46,004 nucleotides of DNA from an uncultured Burkholderiales bacterium (GTDB taxonomy: Bacteria > Pseudomonadota > Gammaproteobacteria > Burkholderiales > Burkholderiaceae_C), in contig CAIMVC010000388.1 of NCBI GenBank assembly GCA_903844825.1, positions 1-46,004 of the forward strand. The letters run 5' to 3'. This document shows positions 1-8,613 of the stretch, piece after piece. The notes under the pieces were generated by a model. The model did not search any database and was not told the origin of the DNA. It saw only the letters and a program-made list of their open reading frames with translations. The translations under genes were made by a program, and so were the position numbers. Each line of letters opens with the position of its first letter. Positions within the stretch are counted from its first letter, which is position 1.

Positions 1-17
1 CCCTTGGGCAAAATTGG

Positions 18-43
18 AAAAGGCCACTTGTGTGGCCTTTTTC
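18..43 (+). terminator. Rho-independent terminator
   Basis: A 10-bp stem (AAAAGGCCAC pairing with GTGGCCTTTT, loop TTGT) ends in a T-run. It would terminate a plus-strand gene lying left of the window. It sits immediately before the group II intron 5' end, the placement expected of class C introns, which insert just after terminator stems. Confidence 0.85.
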
Positions 44-47
44 TTGG

Positions 48-763
48 GTGCGCCCAGCATGGGCGCACACCTGCGGGTGCAAGTCCCGCTGCGAGCTGGT
101 CACAGTGAGCAAAGCGAAGCGCAACTGCGCAAGGGCGACCGAGCGTGGGGAGGAAGCGGGGAGCGTAAATCGTGAGCCGATGAACAAGAACCGCATAGGA
201 GGCGCTGCCAAGCAGGGCGAGCAGGCCCATTACTGCAAAGCTCTTGTGACCAAGGCGAGGTGGCGCAGATGCGGCGGTTGTGCGATGAAGGTGTGCGACC
301 CTGACCTGGGGAGATCTCGCCCTGTGCCTGAAAGGGCGACGGCTTGTGCCCGAGCGAGAAGTCAGCAAAGGTCGTAGCAGTTGGAGCCGGGGCCGCTGAG
401 GCCACAAGGCAAGAGCGAAGGACCGAACGAGAGTCAGTGAGCGAGGACAAGAAGATGTCAAAGGCCATGCGTCAGATGCCGGAGCAACCCGGGCGGGCAA
501 GCGTAGCGCGGGGTGAAGCCCTGTGTGAGAGAGCCAGCGACGAAGCCTGCGGCCCGCCTCTTGAGCACCCGCACACAAGGTCGGCAAGGCCGATGACAGG
601 CACAGGTGGCCTGCTGGCGGCGGCGCTGACGAGACAGAACCTGCAAACGGCGTGGAAACGGGTCAAGGCCAACAAGGGCGCGGCCGGGGTGGATGGGCTC
701 GACATCGAGCAAACTGCCCGGATGCTGCAAACGAGCTGGCCAGACATCCGCCAAGCGCTGCTG
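48..763 (+). mobile_element. Truncated group II intron (5' part), probably bacterial class C
   Basis: The block begins GTGCGCCCAGCATGGGCGCA, the conserved 5' end of bacterial group II introns (GTGYG start). It is followed by about 540 bp of structured, ORF-poor sequence that would be ribozyme domains I-III, then the start of the intron-encoded protein. Homology stops near 763, inside the protein, so domains V/VI and the 3' splice site are missing and the element cannot splice or move by itself. Insertion directly after a terminator hairpin supports class C. The class is inferred from context, not from a ribozyme fold. Confidence 0.8.
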
Positions 764-829
764 CACACGACGCGGTCAAGGCCGCACGGGCATACGTCCA
801 ATCGGGCAAACGCAAGGCTTCTGTACTGA
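593..829 (+). pseudogene. ltrA: Truncated group II intron reverse transcriptase/maturase
   Basis: The first 57 residues from the ATG at 593 match the N-terminus of group II intron-encoded proteins. They contain the RT-0-like stretch WKRVKANKGAAGVDGLDIEQ and a WPDIRQALL segment that normally leads into RT domain 1. After that point (about 763) the frame runs into unrelated residues and stops at 829. The YADD catalytic block, the maturase X domain and any DNA-binding region are all absent. Intact proteins are about 400-450 residues, so this is a 5' remnant with no enzymatic function. Confidence 0.8.
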
Positions 830-1167
830 ACGAGGTGACCAGGCGCGTCAAAATCAAGATCGTCAACACCGTCTGGAAAGGGGAAATACACGCGACCGCA
901 CCCACCCTCAAGATGTCTTGCAGGTGCTGGCGTACCAAGCGGATGCCACGAATTCTCAGCTTCACCTTGCCATGGCCTGCAGACAGGTAAGCCCACAAAA
1001 ACAGCGCACCTGCCGCATTGGCTAAAACACCGCCGGCGGCCACCATTGGGGCGCGTTATCGCTTCTAGATCTATGAGCTTGCGGTCCGGGGGCTCGAGCC
1101 TTCGGCCGCTGACGCCACGCGGTGCGGTGCGGTGCAGTGATCTGACTTCGAGCGCGTCGAGGCGCTG
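764..1167. other. Unassigned sequence after the intron break
   Basis: No convincing gene. Several short overlapping frames exist on both strands, including a plus-strand frame across about 764-990 and a hydrophobic-looking minus-strand frame, but none has a recognisable motif, ribosome binding site and start together. It may be the remains of whatever recombined with the intron. Around 1117-1135 there is a short GGTGC-type direct repeat of no clear meaning. The response-regulator gene to the right ends at 1168. Confidence 0.4.
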
Positions 1168-1851
1168 CTAATCGGCGGGTGGCTCAAAGCGGTAGCCCAC
1201 GCCGTAAACCGAAGCGATGCGGTCGTCATCCGCGCGAATGGCCATCATTTTTCGACGCAGATTTTTGACATGGGTGTCGATGGTGCGGTCGCTGACATCG
1301 CGCAGCTCGCCGTGTGCGCTCTCCAGCAATTGAGCCCGTGAAAATACCCGCCCCGGTTGACTCAACAGCTGGCGCAGCATCCGGAACTCCAATGGCGTCA
1401 GCGACAGCCAGTGGGCGCGCCACTGGATGCGCAGGCTGGCATCGTCGATCGCCCAGATGCCGGCTGCTGGCGCGACGCGCCGCTCTGAACGGCGCAAGAG
1501 TGCATGCACGCGTGCCATCACCTCGCGCGGGCTAAAAGGCTTGCATACGTAGTCGTCCGCGCCGCTGTTGAGGCCCAGCAGGCGATCGAGCTCGTCGATG
1601 CGGGCAGTCACCATCAGGATCGGGATGTCGCTAAATTCCCGTACGGCGCGGCACACACTCACACCGTCCAGACCGGGCAGATTCAAGTCCAGGATCAGCA
1701 GGCTCGGTGGCGCATGCCGAACTTCCGACAACGCCAGTTGGCCATCGGCCAAGCTGTGGGCCTCAAGGCCTTCGCTGCGCAGGTAGTCCACTAGCAGCAA
1801 GGCGATGCGCGGATCGTCTTCCACCACCAGCACGCGGCGGATGGTCTTCAT
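1168..1851 (-). CDS. OmpR-family response regulator (BaeR-like)
   Basis: Cytoplasmic DNA-binding response regulator of 227 residues, the usual OmpR/PhoB size. The receiver domain (about 1-120) has the acidic pair E11-D12, phospho-acceptor D55 in LILDLNLPGLDG and the conserved lysine K104 in YVCKPFSPRE. The C-terminal winged helix (about 130-225) shows LTPLEFRMLRQLLSQPGRVFSR and DRTIDTHVKNLRRK. The kinase gene upstream overlaps it by 4 bp (ATGA), so the pair is translationally coupled. The divergent YHYH/HupE operon is the nearest candidate target. Similarity is closest to BaeR-type envelope-stress regulators; the inducing signal cannot be read from sequence. Confidence 0.93.
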   Translation of the reverse strand: MKTIRRVLVVEDDPRIALLLVDYLRSEGLEAHSLADGQLALSEVRHAPPSLLILDLNLPGLDGVSVCRAVREFSDIPILMVTARIDELDRLLGLNSGADDYVCKPFSPREVMARVHALLRRSERRVAPAAGIWAIDDASLRIQWRAHWLSLTPLEFRMLRQLLSQPGRVFSRAQLLESAHGELRDVSDRTIDTHVKNLRRKMMAIRADDDRIASVYGVGYRFEPPAD

Positions 1852-3341
1852 GCGGAAATTCCGGCAGTTGCAGCTTCTTGCTCGACGGGCGCTTGCGGCA
1901 ATTCCAGCGTCAGGGTCAGGCCGCCGAGCGACGAGGCCGAGGCTGTCAACTGGCCCCCATGCGCCTTGGCAATGACCTGGCAGATGGCTAGGCCCAGGCC
2001 ACTGCCGCCCGAGCTACCGCTGCGCGCCGTGTCACCGCGGTACATGCGCTCGAAGACCTGGGATAACTGTTCATCAGACACGCCGGGCGCGCTGTCCTCC
2101 ACCACCAGGCGAAGCCGGGTGTCGAAGCACTCCAGTCGCAGTTGCACCTGGCCTGGCGAATGGGTGTATCGCAAACTGTTCTCCAGCAGATTGGCCATGA
2201 GTTGCTCGATGCGACCTGCGTCCCACTTCACCCTTAGCGCCTCCAGCGCGTTCATCGTCGCCACGTTCGCTGGCAGTTGCAGGCGCAAGCTGAGCCCGGC
2301 GGCGCGGGCGCGCTCTTCATAGCGGCCGTGCAGGCGCCGCATCAGGTCCACGGCGTCGTCATCAGCCAGGCGACAGGGCAGGGTTTGCAGATCAGAGATG
2401 GCCAACAGGTGCAGGTCGTTCACCAGCCGGCTAAGGCGAAGCACCTCCTCATGCAGCACCCCAATGGCCTCGGGCCGTAACGGCCGCACACCATCATGCA
2501 GCGCTTCAATGTCGCCGCGCAGAACCGTCAGTGGCGTGCGCAGTTCGTGCGAAATATCAGCCAGCCAGCGGCGCCGCGCGCTTTCCATTTGCTGCAAGCC
2601 TTCGGCCATGCGGTTGACGTTGCGGATGAGGTCGCCAAGCTCGTCGCTGCGCCCGGCCAGGTCGCGCCCTGACGGCAGGCGCACGGTCAACTCACCCTGG
2701 GCCAGCCGCTGCGTAGCCTCCTGCACGGCGGTCAGTGGTTTTGTCCAGCGGCGTGCAAGCCAGGTCGCGGTGATCAGGGCCAGCATGAGCAGCGCCAGGC
2801 TGACAGTGGCGATCAGGACGTTCTGGTCACGCAGGAAGCGCGTCTCGGGGCCGGTGCGGAGGGTGGGCGCGGACCGCATGCGAGCCACGGCCAGCAACTG
2901 GCCGTCAACACGTATGGGACGCTCGACGACGGGCCCGGTGTTGTTGCGGTCGAGACTTGTCTGCCCCAGCAGTACGTTGCCGTTCGGCGCCAGCACCTGA
3001 ATGCGGTTGGGAAAGGCGTCCGACGCGAGCGCATCTGATCTCGGTGGCATGCCGGGCAGCATGGGCGGGCGAATAAAGGGCTCGGGCCTGGGGGACAGCT
3101 CTTCGAGCACGCCGTGCAGATCCATGCGACCCGTCAACAATTCTGCGCTGCCACCGCCGCGGGCCAGTCGCGCTTCTACGACGCCGACGAAGCGCTCGAA
3201 ATGCTGCACATCGCGCGCGCTCAGGTACTCGCCAAAGCCGTGGCGCAGTTGCCAAGCCGTCAGCCCACCCAAGGCGAACACAGCCACGCTGGCGAAAGCC
3301 AGCAAAGTCAGTGCAAGGGTGTGGACGAGCCGCAGGCGCAT
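1848..3341 (-). CDS. Sensor histidine kinase (BaeS-like)
   Basis: Inner-membrane sensor kinase, about 497 residues from the ATG at 3341. A further in-frame extension reaches 3491, but it is Arg-rich and precedes the first membrane segment, so the shorter start is preferred. Order: TM1 (about 5-31), a periplasmic sensor region of roughly 140 residues rich in Pro/Arg, TM2 (about 175-195), HAMP, the dimerisation helix with phospho-acceptor H265 in DISHELRTPL, and the ATPase domain with N-box LLENSLRYTH and G-box GGSGLGLAICQ. It overlaps the response-regulator gene and is divergent from the YHYH operon about 220 bp away. It probably senses an envelope or metal signal; that is inference from neighbours. 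Confidence 0.92.
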   Translation of the reverse strand: MRLRLVHTLALTLLAFASVAVFALGGLTAWQLRHGFGEYLSARDVQHFERFVGVVEARLARGGGSAELLTGRMDLHGVLEELSPRPEPFIRPPMLPGMPPRSDALASDAFPNRIQVLAPNGNVLLGQTSLDRNNTGPVVERPIRVDGQLLAVARMRSAPTLRTGPETRFLRDQNVLIATVSLALLMLALITATWLARRWTKPLTAVQEATQRLAQGELTVRLPSGRDLAGRSDELGDLIRNVNRMAEGLQQMESARRRWLADISHELRTPLTVLRGDIEALHDGVRPLRPEAIGVLHEEVLRLSRLVNDLHLLAISDLQTLPCRLADDDAVDLMRRLHGRYEERARAAGLSLRLQLPANVATMNALEALRVKWDAGRIEQLMANLLENSLRYTHSPGQVQLRLECFDTRLRLVVEDSAPGVSDEQLSQVFERMYRGDTARSGSSGGSGLGLAICQVIAKAHGGQLTASASSLGGLTLTLELPQAPVEQEAATAGISA

Positions 3342-3561
3342 GGTCAAAGGCGATTTGCAAAGAGCCCATTGGAGCGCAGCATTGTGAAGAAAGTATGTGC
3401 TGCGCCGCGCGCTTGGGATCGGGATGCGCCGGCTGCGGGACCGTCTCAATTGTGTGGACACCGTGAGGACTTGTTCATTTTTTCTGCGCATTGCTTAGGC
3501 ACAGTTCCATGAAGCCTCGCGGTGCCACTCGCCGCATTTTTTACCTTCGCACATCGCCGTC

Positions 3562-4575
3562 ATGAACAAAATTTTTTCTTTCACGCTCGATCATTTCACG
3601 TGCCATGGCGCCAGGGCCAAAGTTCATAGCCCAAGAGCCAGGGCGGCGGCTACTTTATTTTTAGTCACCTCCGTTTTGACGGCGGCCCTGGTCGCCTGTA
3701 GCGGCAGCAGCAGCGATGCATCGGGCACCAGCTCGGATACCAGCACCGGCGGCACGGCGGGCGTGCTTTGCGACTACAGCCACAGCGCCTTGAACGTCCA
3801 TCCCTTGGTCAACCTGACAAGCACCGCCACCTGGTCGTGCACCAGCAGCTTGCGCAAGCTGTCGGCCAATGGCGTGCCCGATCATGATGTCGGGCCCTTC
3901 AACATCCAGCCGGACCTGGACTTCAAAATTACCGCGCAGACGATCAATGTCAGCGGGCCGATCGTGCCCGTTCTGACCACCACACCCAGGCCCTTGGGTG
4001 GACCGGATGGGGACATCGGTTACATGCTCAACGGCGTGAAACTGGACCCGGGCACGGGCGGCAGTTGCGATGACAGTGGCAACAATTGCACGCTGCTGGG
4101 ACGGGCCGGTCAGTGGCGCATGGAAGCGCTGGGCCAGACCTCTTTTAACTTTGGTGCCGACGCCAGCAACGCCCACGTACAGCCCGGTGGCGTGTACCAC
4201 TACCACGGTATGCCCGAAGGCTTCCTCACCCAACTCGGCAAGGGCCAGGCGATGACTTTGGTGGGTTGGGCGGCCGACGGCTTTCCCATCTACGCCCGCT
4301 ATGGCTACAGCTCGGCGAGTAACGCGGCCTCAGGGCTCAAGACCATCACCAGCAGCTATCGCATCAAGTCGGTAGCTGACAGCAATCGCCCAGCTACGAG
4401 CCGGTACCCCATGGGCACCTTTATGCAGGACTACGAGTACGTCGCTGGCTTGGGCGATCTCGACGAATGCAACGGCCGCACCGGCGTCACGCCCGAGTTC
4501 CCCAAGGGGATCTACCACTACTACGCCACCGACACCTACCCCTACCTGCAGCGCTGCATCAAGGGTCAAATCTGA
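3562..4575 (+). CDS. YHYH-domain lipoprotein (first copy)
   Basis: Predicted exported lipoprotein of 337 residues. A basic, unusually long N-region precedes a hydrophobic segment ending at lipobox LVAC, followed by a Ser/Gly/Thr-rich linker. The body carries the YHYH-family hallmarks: GVYHYHGMPEGF, GWAADGFPIYARYG, DYEYVAGLGDLDECNGR and a terminal IYHYYATDTYPYLQRC. Conserved His, Asp and Glu side chains suggest metal binding, but the family has no settled biochemical role that I know. Its neighbour at 4653 is a clear paralogue, 77 bp downstream. The ATG at 3562 has no strong ribosome binding site. It is divergent from a two-component system that may control it. Confidence 0.85.
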   Translation: MNKIFSFTLDHFTCHGARAKVHSPRARAAATLFLVTSVLTAALVACSGSSSDASGTSSDTSTGGTAGVLCDYSHSALNVHPLVNLTSTATWSCTSSLRKLSANGVPDHDVGPFNIQPDLDFKITAQTINVSGPIVPVLTTTPRPLGGPDGDIGYMLNGVKLDPGTGGSCDDSGNNCTLLGRAGQWRMEALGQTSFNFGADASNAHVQPGGVYHYHGMPEGFLTQLGKGQAMTLVGWAADGFPIYARYGYSSASNAASGLKTITSSYRIKSVADSNRPATSRYPMGTFMQDYEYVAGLGDLDECNGRTGVTPEFPKGIYHYYATDTYPYLQRCIKGQI

Positions 4576-4652
4576 CGCCCCAAATTTTCAATCTCCTGAT
4601 TCTCAGACTCTCCAATTCCCTGATCTTTTGATCGCTTTAAAAAGGACGCACC

Positions 4653-5597
4653 ATGAAGTCGTTGAAGATGGCCACCTGTTTTTCTTGGGCCAGCGCCGTT
4701 CTGGCCAGTGCCACACTGATCGCCTGTGGCGGCGGCAGTGACAGCACCACGAGTTCCGACACCACGTCTGGAACCAGCACCGCCGGCGTGCTGTGCGACT
4801 ACAGCAGCAGCGTGTTCAACAGCAGCCCTTCGGTGAATGCCAACGCCACGGCCACATGGTCGTGCACAACGACCACCCGGTCGATACAAACCAATGGTCT
4901 GCCTGACCATGCCGTGGGCAGCTTCCCGAACGTCGATAACCCAAACCCCATTCGTGCGATCAATGCGTCAGCATCCGCGACACTGACCCCGACGCCCACC
5001 TCAGCGGTCACGGCACGCAACGGACCTGGTGTGCCGATGGGCTATGTTCTCAACGGCATCAAGATCGACCCCAGTACGGCGGGCACATGCAACAACGACG
5101 GTAGCCTTTGTGACGCGGGACGCACCGTGGGTGCATGGAATCTTGAAGGCATAGGAGGGGACTTCAAGTTCGGCACGGATACCAGCAATGCGCATGTTCA
5201 GCCTAACGGGAGTTACCACTATCACGGCATCCCGGAGGGCTTTGTCACGAAGTTGAACAAAGGGCAGGCCATGACCCTGATCGGGTGGGCTTACGACGGC
5301 TTTCCAGTCTATGCGCGCTATGGTTTTAGCGTGGCGGCCGATGCCAGCTCAGCGGTGAAAGTCGTCCAGCCCAGCTACCGCCTCAAGGCCGTGGCGGCGA
5401 CCAATCGGCCTGCCACGAGCCTGTACAAGATGGGCACGTTCACGCAGGACTACGAGTACGTGGCCGGCTTGGGCGATCTCGACGAATGCAATGGCCGCAG
5501 CGGCGTGACGCCCGAGTTTCCCAAGGGCACCTACCACTACTACGCCACCGATAGCTACCCGTACCTGCAGCGCTGCGTCAAGGGCAGCTTGTCATGA
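4653..5597 (+). CDS. YHYH-domain lipoprotein (second copy)
   Basis: Paralogue of the preceding gene, 314 residues. It has a signal peptide ending at lipobox LIAC then GGGSDS, as in many proteobacterial lipoproteins. The same motif series is present: SYHYHGIPEGF, GWAYDGFPVYARYG, DYEYVAGLGDLDECNGR and TYHYYATDSYPYLQRC. The two proteins diverge mainly in the N-terminal third (about residues 40-130) and are nearly identical in the C-terminal motif blocks, consistent with tandem duplication under selection on the core. A good ribosome binding site (AAAAAGGA) precedes the ATG. Its stop overlaps the start of the HupE/UreJ-like gene (ATGA), so the two are coupled. Confidence 0.87.
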   Translation: MKSLKMATCFSWASAVLASATLIACGGGSDSTTSSDTTSGTSTAGVLCDYSSSVFNSSPSVNANATATWSCTTTTRSIQTNGLPDHAVGSFPNVDNPNPIRAINASASATLTPTPTSAVTARNGPGVPMGYVLNGIKIDPSTAGTCNNDGSLCDAGRTVGAWNLEGIGGDFKFGTDTSNAHVQPNGSYHYHGIPEGFVTKLNKGQAMTLIGWAYDGFPVYARYGFSVAADASSAVKVVQPSYRLKAVAATNRPATSLYKMGTFTQDYEYVAGLGDLDECNGRSGVTPEFPKGTYHYYATDSYPYLQRCVKGSLS

Positions 5598-6757
5598 TCC
5601 TCAACTTGGCTAGTCTGCGGCGCGCGGCGCGTTGCTCAGGCTGGTTGCTGTGCGCCTGGCTGCTGTGCCTAATGCCGGCCCGAGCGCACTTGGTCGCAGC
5701 GCAAAAGGGCACGCTCAACATCGTGGGCGATGCGGCCTTCCTGGTGCTGTCGGTGCCGGTTGCCGCCTTGCAGGGTGTCGACGACGATGCGGATGCGGTC
5801 TTGTCAAAGGTCGAGCTCCAGGCCCATGCCGATGCCATCCGCGCACAACTGCTGGCCGGTGTGCAACTGCTCGGGCCGGGCGGAGCGCTGCCGTTGCAGC
5901 TGGTGATGGTTGACATCGCGCCGCCCGACAATACGCCGCAAGCCGCGGCCAGCCACTTGACGGTGCTGGGGCGCTTTTCGCTGGGCCCTGCAAGTGGCGG
6001 CAGCGACGGTGGTGAAACGTCCTCGTTCGACGGACTGTCGCTGCATTTTTCCTTGTTCGGCAGCAAAGCCGGCGAGCGGCAGCAAGACCTGACCATCACC
6101 CGGGACAAGGACATGCAGTGGCTGCGCTTCACGCCGGAACACGCCACTCATGCCTTGTTGCCCGACCCATTCACGCTGCTGGCCGAGTATCTGCATAGCG
6201 GCGCGGCCCATGTGCTCGGTGGCGCAGACCACTTGCTGTTCTTGCTGGTCGTGCTGTCGGCAGGCTGGGGCTGGCGAGCCTTGCTGGGCGTGCTGACTTG
6301 CTTTACGGTGGGTCACGCATTCACGCTGCTGGTCTGCGTCTTGGGCGGCTGGTCCGCGCCGGAGCGCATCGTCGAGCCGGCCATTGCCGCCACCATCGTC
6401 GGCATGGCGGCCTTCGACGCCTGGCGCCGACGTCAGGGCAGACCGGCGTCGTCCCCGGTCCGGCTGGCTCTCGTGCTTGGCTGTGCCCTGGTCCACGGGC
6501 TGGGCCTGGCGGACGCGCTGACCGGCCTGACCCAGTGGCCGCTTGGTAGCAGCCCGATGCTTTGGGCCTTGGCTGGCTTTAACCTCGGGATTGAGTTGGG
6601 GCAGGTCTTGGTGGCCGCTCTGGCCTACTGGGTGTGGTGGGGCCTGGCTCGCTGGCCGGGACCAGATTGGCAGCGCAATGCCGGTCGATTCGCCACGCTG
6701 GCGGTCATGGTCACGGGCTCGTTCTGGTTTGCCGAGCGGGTGCTCCGGTCGAGCTGA
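5594..6757 (+). CDS. HupE/UreJ-like integral membrane protein
   Basis: Protein of 387 residues with an N-terminal signal (about 1-33, ending near PARAHL), an exported domain to about residue 195, then a multi-helix membrane domain. The membrane part contains the HupE/UreJ_2 signature, HSGAAHVLGGADHLLF followed by LTCFTVGHAFTLL. These histidine/aspartate clusters are thought to coordinate metal in Ni-transporting relatives. A second His at LVHGLGLADAL lies in a later helix. It overlaps the YHYH gene by 4 bp. No hydrogenase or urease genes are nearby, so a nickel role should not be assumed. A combined job in metal handling with the YHYH lipoproteins is an inference. Confidence 0.82.
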   Translation: MILNLASLRRAARCSGWLLCAWLLCLMPARAHLVAAQKGTLNIVGDAAFLVLSVPVAALQGVDDDADAVLSKVELQAHADAIRAQLLAGVQLLGPGGALPLQLVMVDIAPPDNTPQAAASHLTVLGRFSLGPASGGSDGGETSSFDGLSLHFSLFGSKAGERQQDLTITRDKDMQWLRFTPEHATHALLPDPFTLLAEYLHSGAAHVLGGADHLLFLLVVLSAGWGWRALLGVLTCFTVGHAFTLLVCVLGGWSAPERIVEPAIAATIVGMAAFDAWRRRQGRPASSPVRLALVLGCALVHGLGLADALTGLTQWPLGSSPMLWALAGFNLGIELGQVLVAALAYWVWWGLARWPGPDWQRNAGRFATLAVMVTGSFWFAERVLRSS

Positions 6758-6930
6758 GCTCGGTATCTTTGACCTGCTTTGCGCCGCGTGAGGCTGTGTT
6801 CACTGCCCGCGCCAAACTGGCAGAGCGTGTGATGTGGTCGCACACCTCAATGTAGCTGCTGTGTTCGGCCCCCAAGAACCGTGCAGGGTTGGTGGCAGTC
6901 GTCGCCTGGCCGGCTGGAAGCCTGCGGGAC
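6758..6930. other. Intergenic region between convergent genes
   Basis: About 170 bp separating the plus-strand HupE-like gene from the minus-strand racemase-like gene. I see no strong terminator hairpin with a T-run and no gene. Confidence 0.4.
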
Positions 6931-7680
6931 TCAGCCTTCGGATAGACCGATCAGGTCTTGCATGGCCTGACCCATTGCGGTGAGCTTTCGCTGGCTGGGC
7001 GTGGCGTAGCTGCCCCTGGCGTGCACGCCGGGTTTCATCTGGGCCAGTGCAAAGGCCTGCCAGCAGGCCGCCTCGGTGCCGTCCACCAGCGGCACGGGCA
7101 GTCGCTGTGCCACGATGTCGCGGTACCCTGCCAGCACCGCGCCGCTCAAGATCAGGACGTCAAGGTCGTTTTGATCGACCATTGCCAGGGCTTGCTCGCA
7201 CAACAAGTCGATCGCTTCCGGTCCAGGTTTCGGGCTGTACAAAGCCGGTAGCGTGGCGCCGCACCAGGCCACCATGCGTGCGCCCATGGCGTAGGCCTGA
7301 ACCTGTTCCTGGTAGAGCGGCAGCATGCGCTGACCCAGCGTGAGCAGGCCGATGCGGCTGCCCAATTGGGCGGCTGACATCAGCGCGGCTTCCAGCATGC
7401 CCGTCACCGGCACGTGGAGCAGTTCGCGCAGCGCTGCAAGCCCCGCATCGGTGGAGATGCCCAGCACCACGGCGTCCACGTTTTTGGCGTGTTCGGCGGC
7501 GAGCTCGACTGCATGGGCAGCGGCCAGGGTGTTCTCGGTTCGGCTCCCCACCACCGCCGGGCCGCGCACACCGGTGACAGCCACCACCTGGGCATGCCGG
7601 CCCAAGGATGCTTGGGCGGCGCTGAGCATGCGCGCACTGACGTGCTCGCTGGTATTGGGGTTGATCAGCAGCAGCTTCAT
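6931..7680 (-). CDS. Asp/Glu/hydantoin racemase superfamily protein
   Basis: Cytoplasmic protein of 249 residues with the family N-terminus MKLLLINPNTSEHVS, a family-typical length and fold-defining blocks (VTGMLEAALMSA, IGLLTLG). Classical hydantoin racemases use two cysteines, one in a CFGDPGL-type loop and one in a GCAG-type loop. Here the corresponding segments read GISTDAGL (residues 74-81) and SGAVLAG (179-185), so both catalytic cysteines appear to be missing. The protein may therefore catalyse another reaction of the superfamily or act non-catalytically. The GntR regulator upstream overlaps by 4 bp. The divergent partner operon encodes an amidohydrolase and a PuuE-like enzyme, which suggests ureide or cyclic amide catabolism. 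Confidence 0.8.
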   Translation of the reverse strand: MKLLLINPNTSEHVSARMLSAAQASLGRHAQVVAVTGVRGPAVVGSRTENTLAAAHAVELAAEHAKNVDAVVLGISTDAGLAALRELLHVPVTGMLEAALMSAAQLGSRIGLLTLGQRMLPLYQEQVQAYAMGARMVAWCGATLPALYSPKPGPEAIDLLCEQALAMVDQNDLDVLILSGAVLAGYRDIVAQRLPVPLVDGTEAACWQAFALAQMKPGVHARGSYATPSQRKLTAMGQAMQDLIGLSEG

Positions 7681-8393
7681 GGTCGACCTTGCAGCACCGA
7701 GCGGAGGATATCGGCCACGGGCGTGGGCTCTTTCACGTTGAGTTGATCGATCACCCGCTGCTCCACCCGGGACAGATGTTCCAGCATGGCGTCGACGGCG
7801 CGTTGTGCATCGCCCTGGGCTAGCGCATCAAGCACCGGCCCATGCTCTTCAGCGGCGCAGTGCGAGTCGTGCGCCGGCTCGAACAGGGCCACGAACATTT
7901 GCGTTAAGCTGACCAGGCGCCTGAGTATGTCGCTCAGGTCCTGGTTGTTCAGCAAACCCGCCAGCACCACATGAAAGTCACCGGCCAGTTGAATCGACTC
8001 GTCACGGCGGGCGCGCTGGCTGGCCAGGTGCTCGTCGTGAACGTGGGCCCGGAGGTGCTGCAACTGGGCGTGCGTGATGGTCGGCGCCAGCAGAGACAGG
8101 ATGCCAGCCTCAACCGCCTTGCGAGCCTGGTAAACGTGGCGAATCTGCTCGGCTGTAGGTTCGGGCACGAACGCACCCCGGTTGGCGTGTATTTCAAGCT
8201 TTCCCTCCTGTCCCAGTCGCAACAGCACCTTGCGGATCATGCCGCGGGTCACGCCAAAGGCCTCGGCGAGGTAGCGCTCGCGCAAGGGCGTTCCAGGCCT
8301 GAGCTTGCCTTCGAGCAAGGCCCGGGTGATGGCTTCGCGCAGTGCGTCCTCGTCAAGGGTATCGGTTGCAGGTGTATCGGCCATGTTGCCCAT
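7677..8393 (-). CDS. GntR-family regulator, FCD subfamily
   Basis: Transcription factor of about 238 residues from the ATG at 8393. The open frame extends to 8513, but the extra N-terminal part is low in motif content. The winged HTH covers roughly residues 15-80 (LRPGTPLRERYLAEAFGVTR, then EGKLEIHANRGAFV). An all-helical FCD ligand domain follows with the expected Asp/His positions (FHVVLAGL, HGPVLDAL). FCD regulators respond to small carboxylates or amino-acid-like ligands. It is co-transcribed with the racemase-like gene and divergent from the amidohydrolase operon. A TGGTTAACCA palindrome lies in the shared promoter region. Confidence 0.9.
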   Translation of the reverse strand: MGNMADTPATDTLDEDALREAITRALLEGKLRPGTPLRERYLAEAFGVTRGMIRKVLLRLGQEGKLEIHANRGAFVPEPTAEQIRHVYQARKAVEAGILSLLAPTITHAQLQHLRAHVHDEHLASQRARRDESIQLAGDFHVVLAGLLNNQDLSDILRRLVSLTQMFVALFEPAHDSHCAAEEHGPVLDALAQGDAQRAVDAMLEHLSRVEQRVIDQLNVKEPTPVADILRSVLQGRP

Positions 8394-8557
8394 CCGTGCG
8401 TCTGGCGACCGCGCAGTGGCCGGGGCTGGCCGGCGAGGCAACTCGGCAGGGGATCTGACAGATAAAGAAGAGGGCACGTCTGATGACTCCAGTGTTTCGA
8501 AGCGAACGCACATTATGTGCCGACACCACTTGTAAAACCGACAAAAAGGCGCAACAA

Positions 8558-8590
8558 TGGTTAACCAAACAATAATTTTTCAGTTAACCA
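8558..8590. promoter_or_regulatory. Candidate GntR operator pair
   Basis: TGGTTAACCA at 8558-8567 is a perfect 10-bp palindrome. A second, partial copy, CAGTTAACCA at 8581-8590, follows with centres 23 bp apart, about two helical turns. The form matches the TGGT-N-ACCA type bound by many FCD regulators. It lies between the divergent GntR and amidohydrolase genes. Autoregulation and control of the operon are inferred. Confidence 0.6.
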
Positions 8591-8613
8591 AAATGGTGCA
8601 CTAAGGGTATTTC

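Noticed and set aside
764-1046. Membrane-like minus-strand frame next to the intron
   Set aside because: Hydrophobic in places but with no family motif, start signal or coherent length.
1848-3491. Full 547-codon form of the sensor kinase
   Set aside because: The added 50 residues are Arg-rich and non-homologous, and the ATG at 3341 directly precedes TM1.
4576-4652. CTCC/TGATC-type imperfect repeats between the YHYH genes
   Set aside because: Short and imperfect; not distinguishable from chance in a 77-bp pyrimidine-rich spacer.
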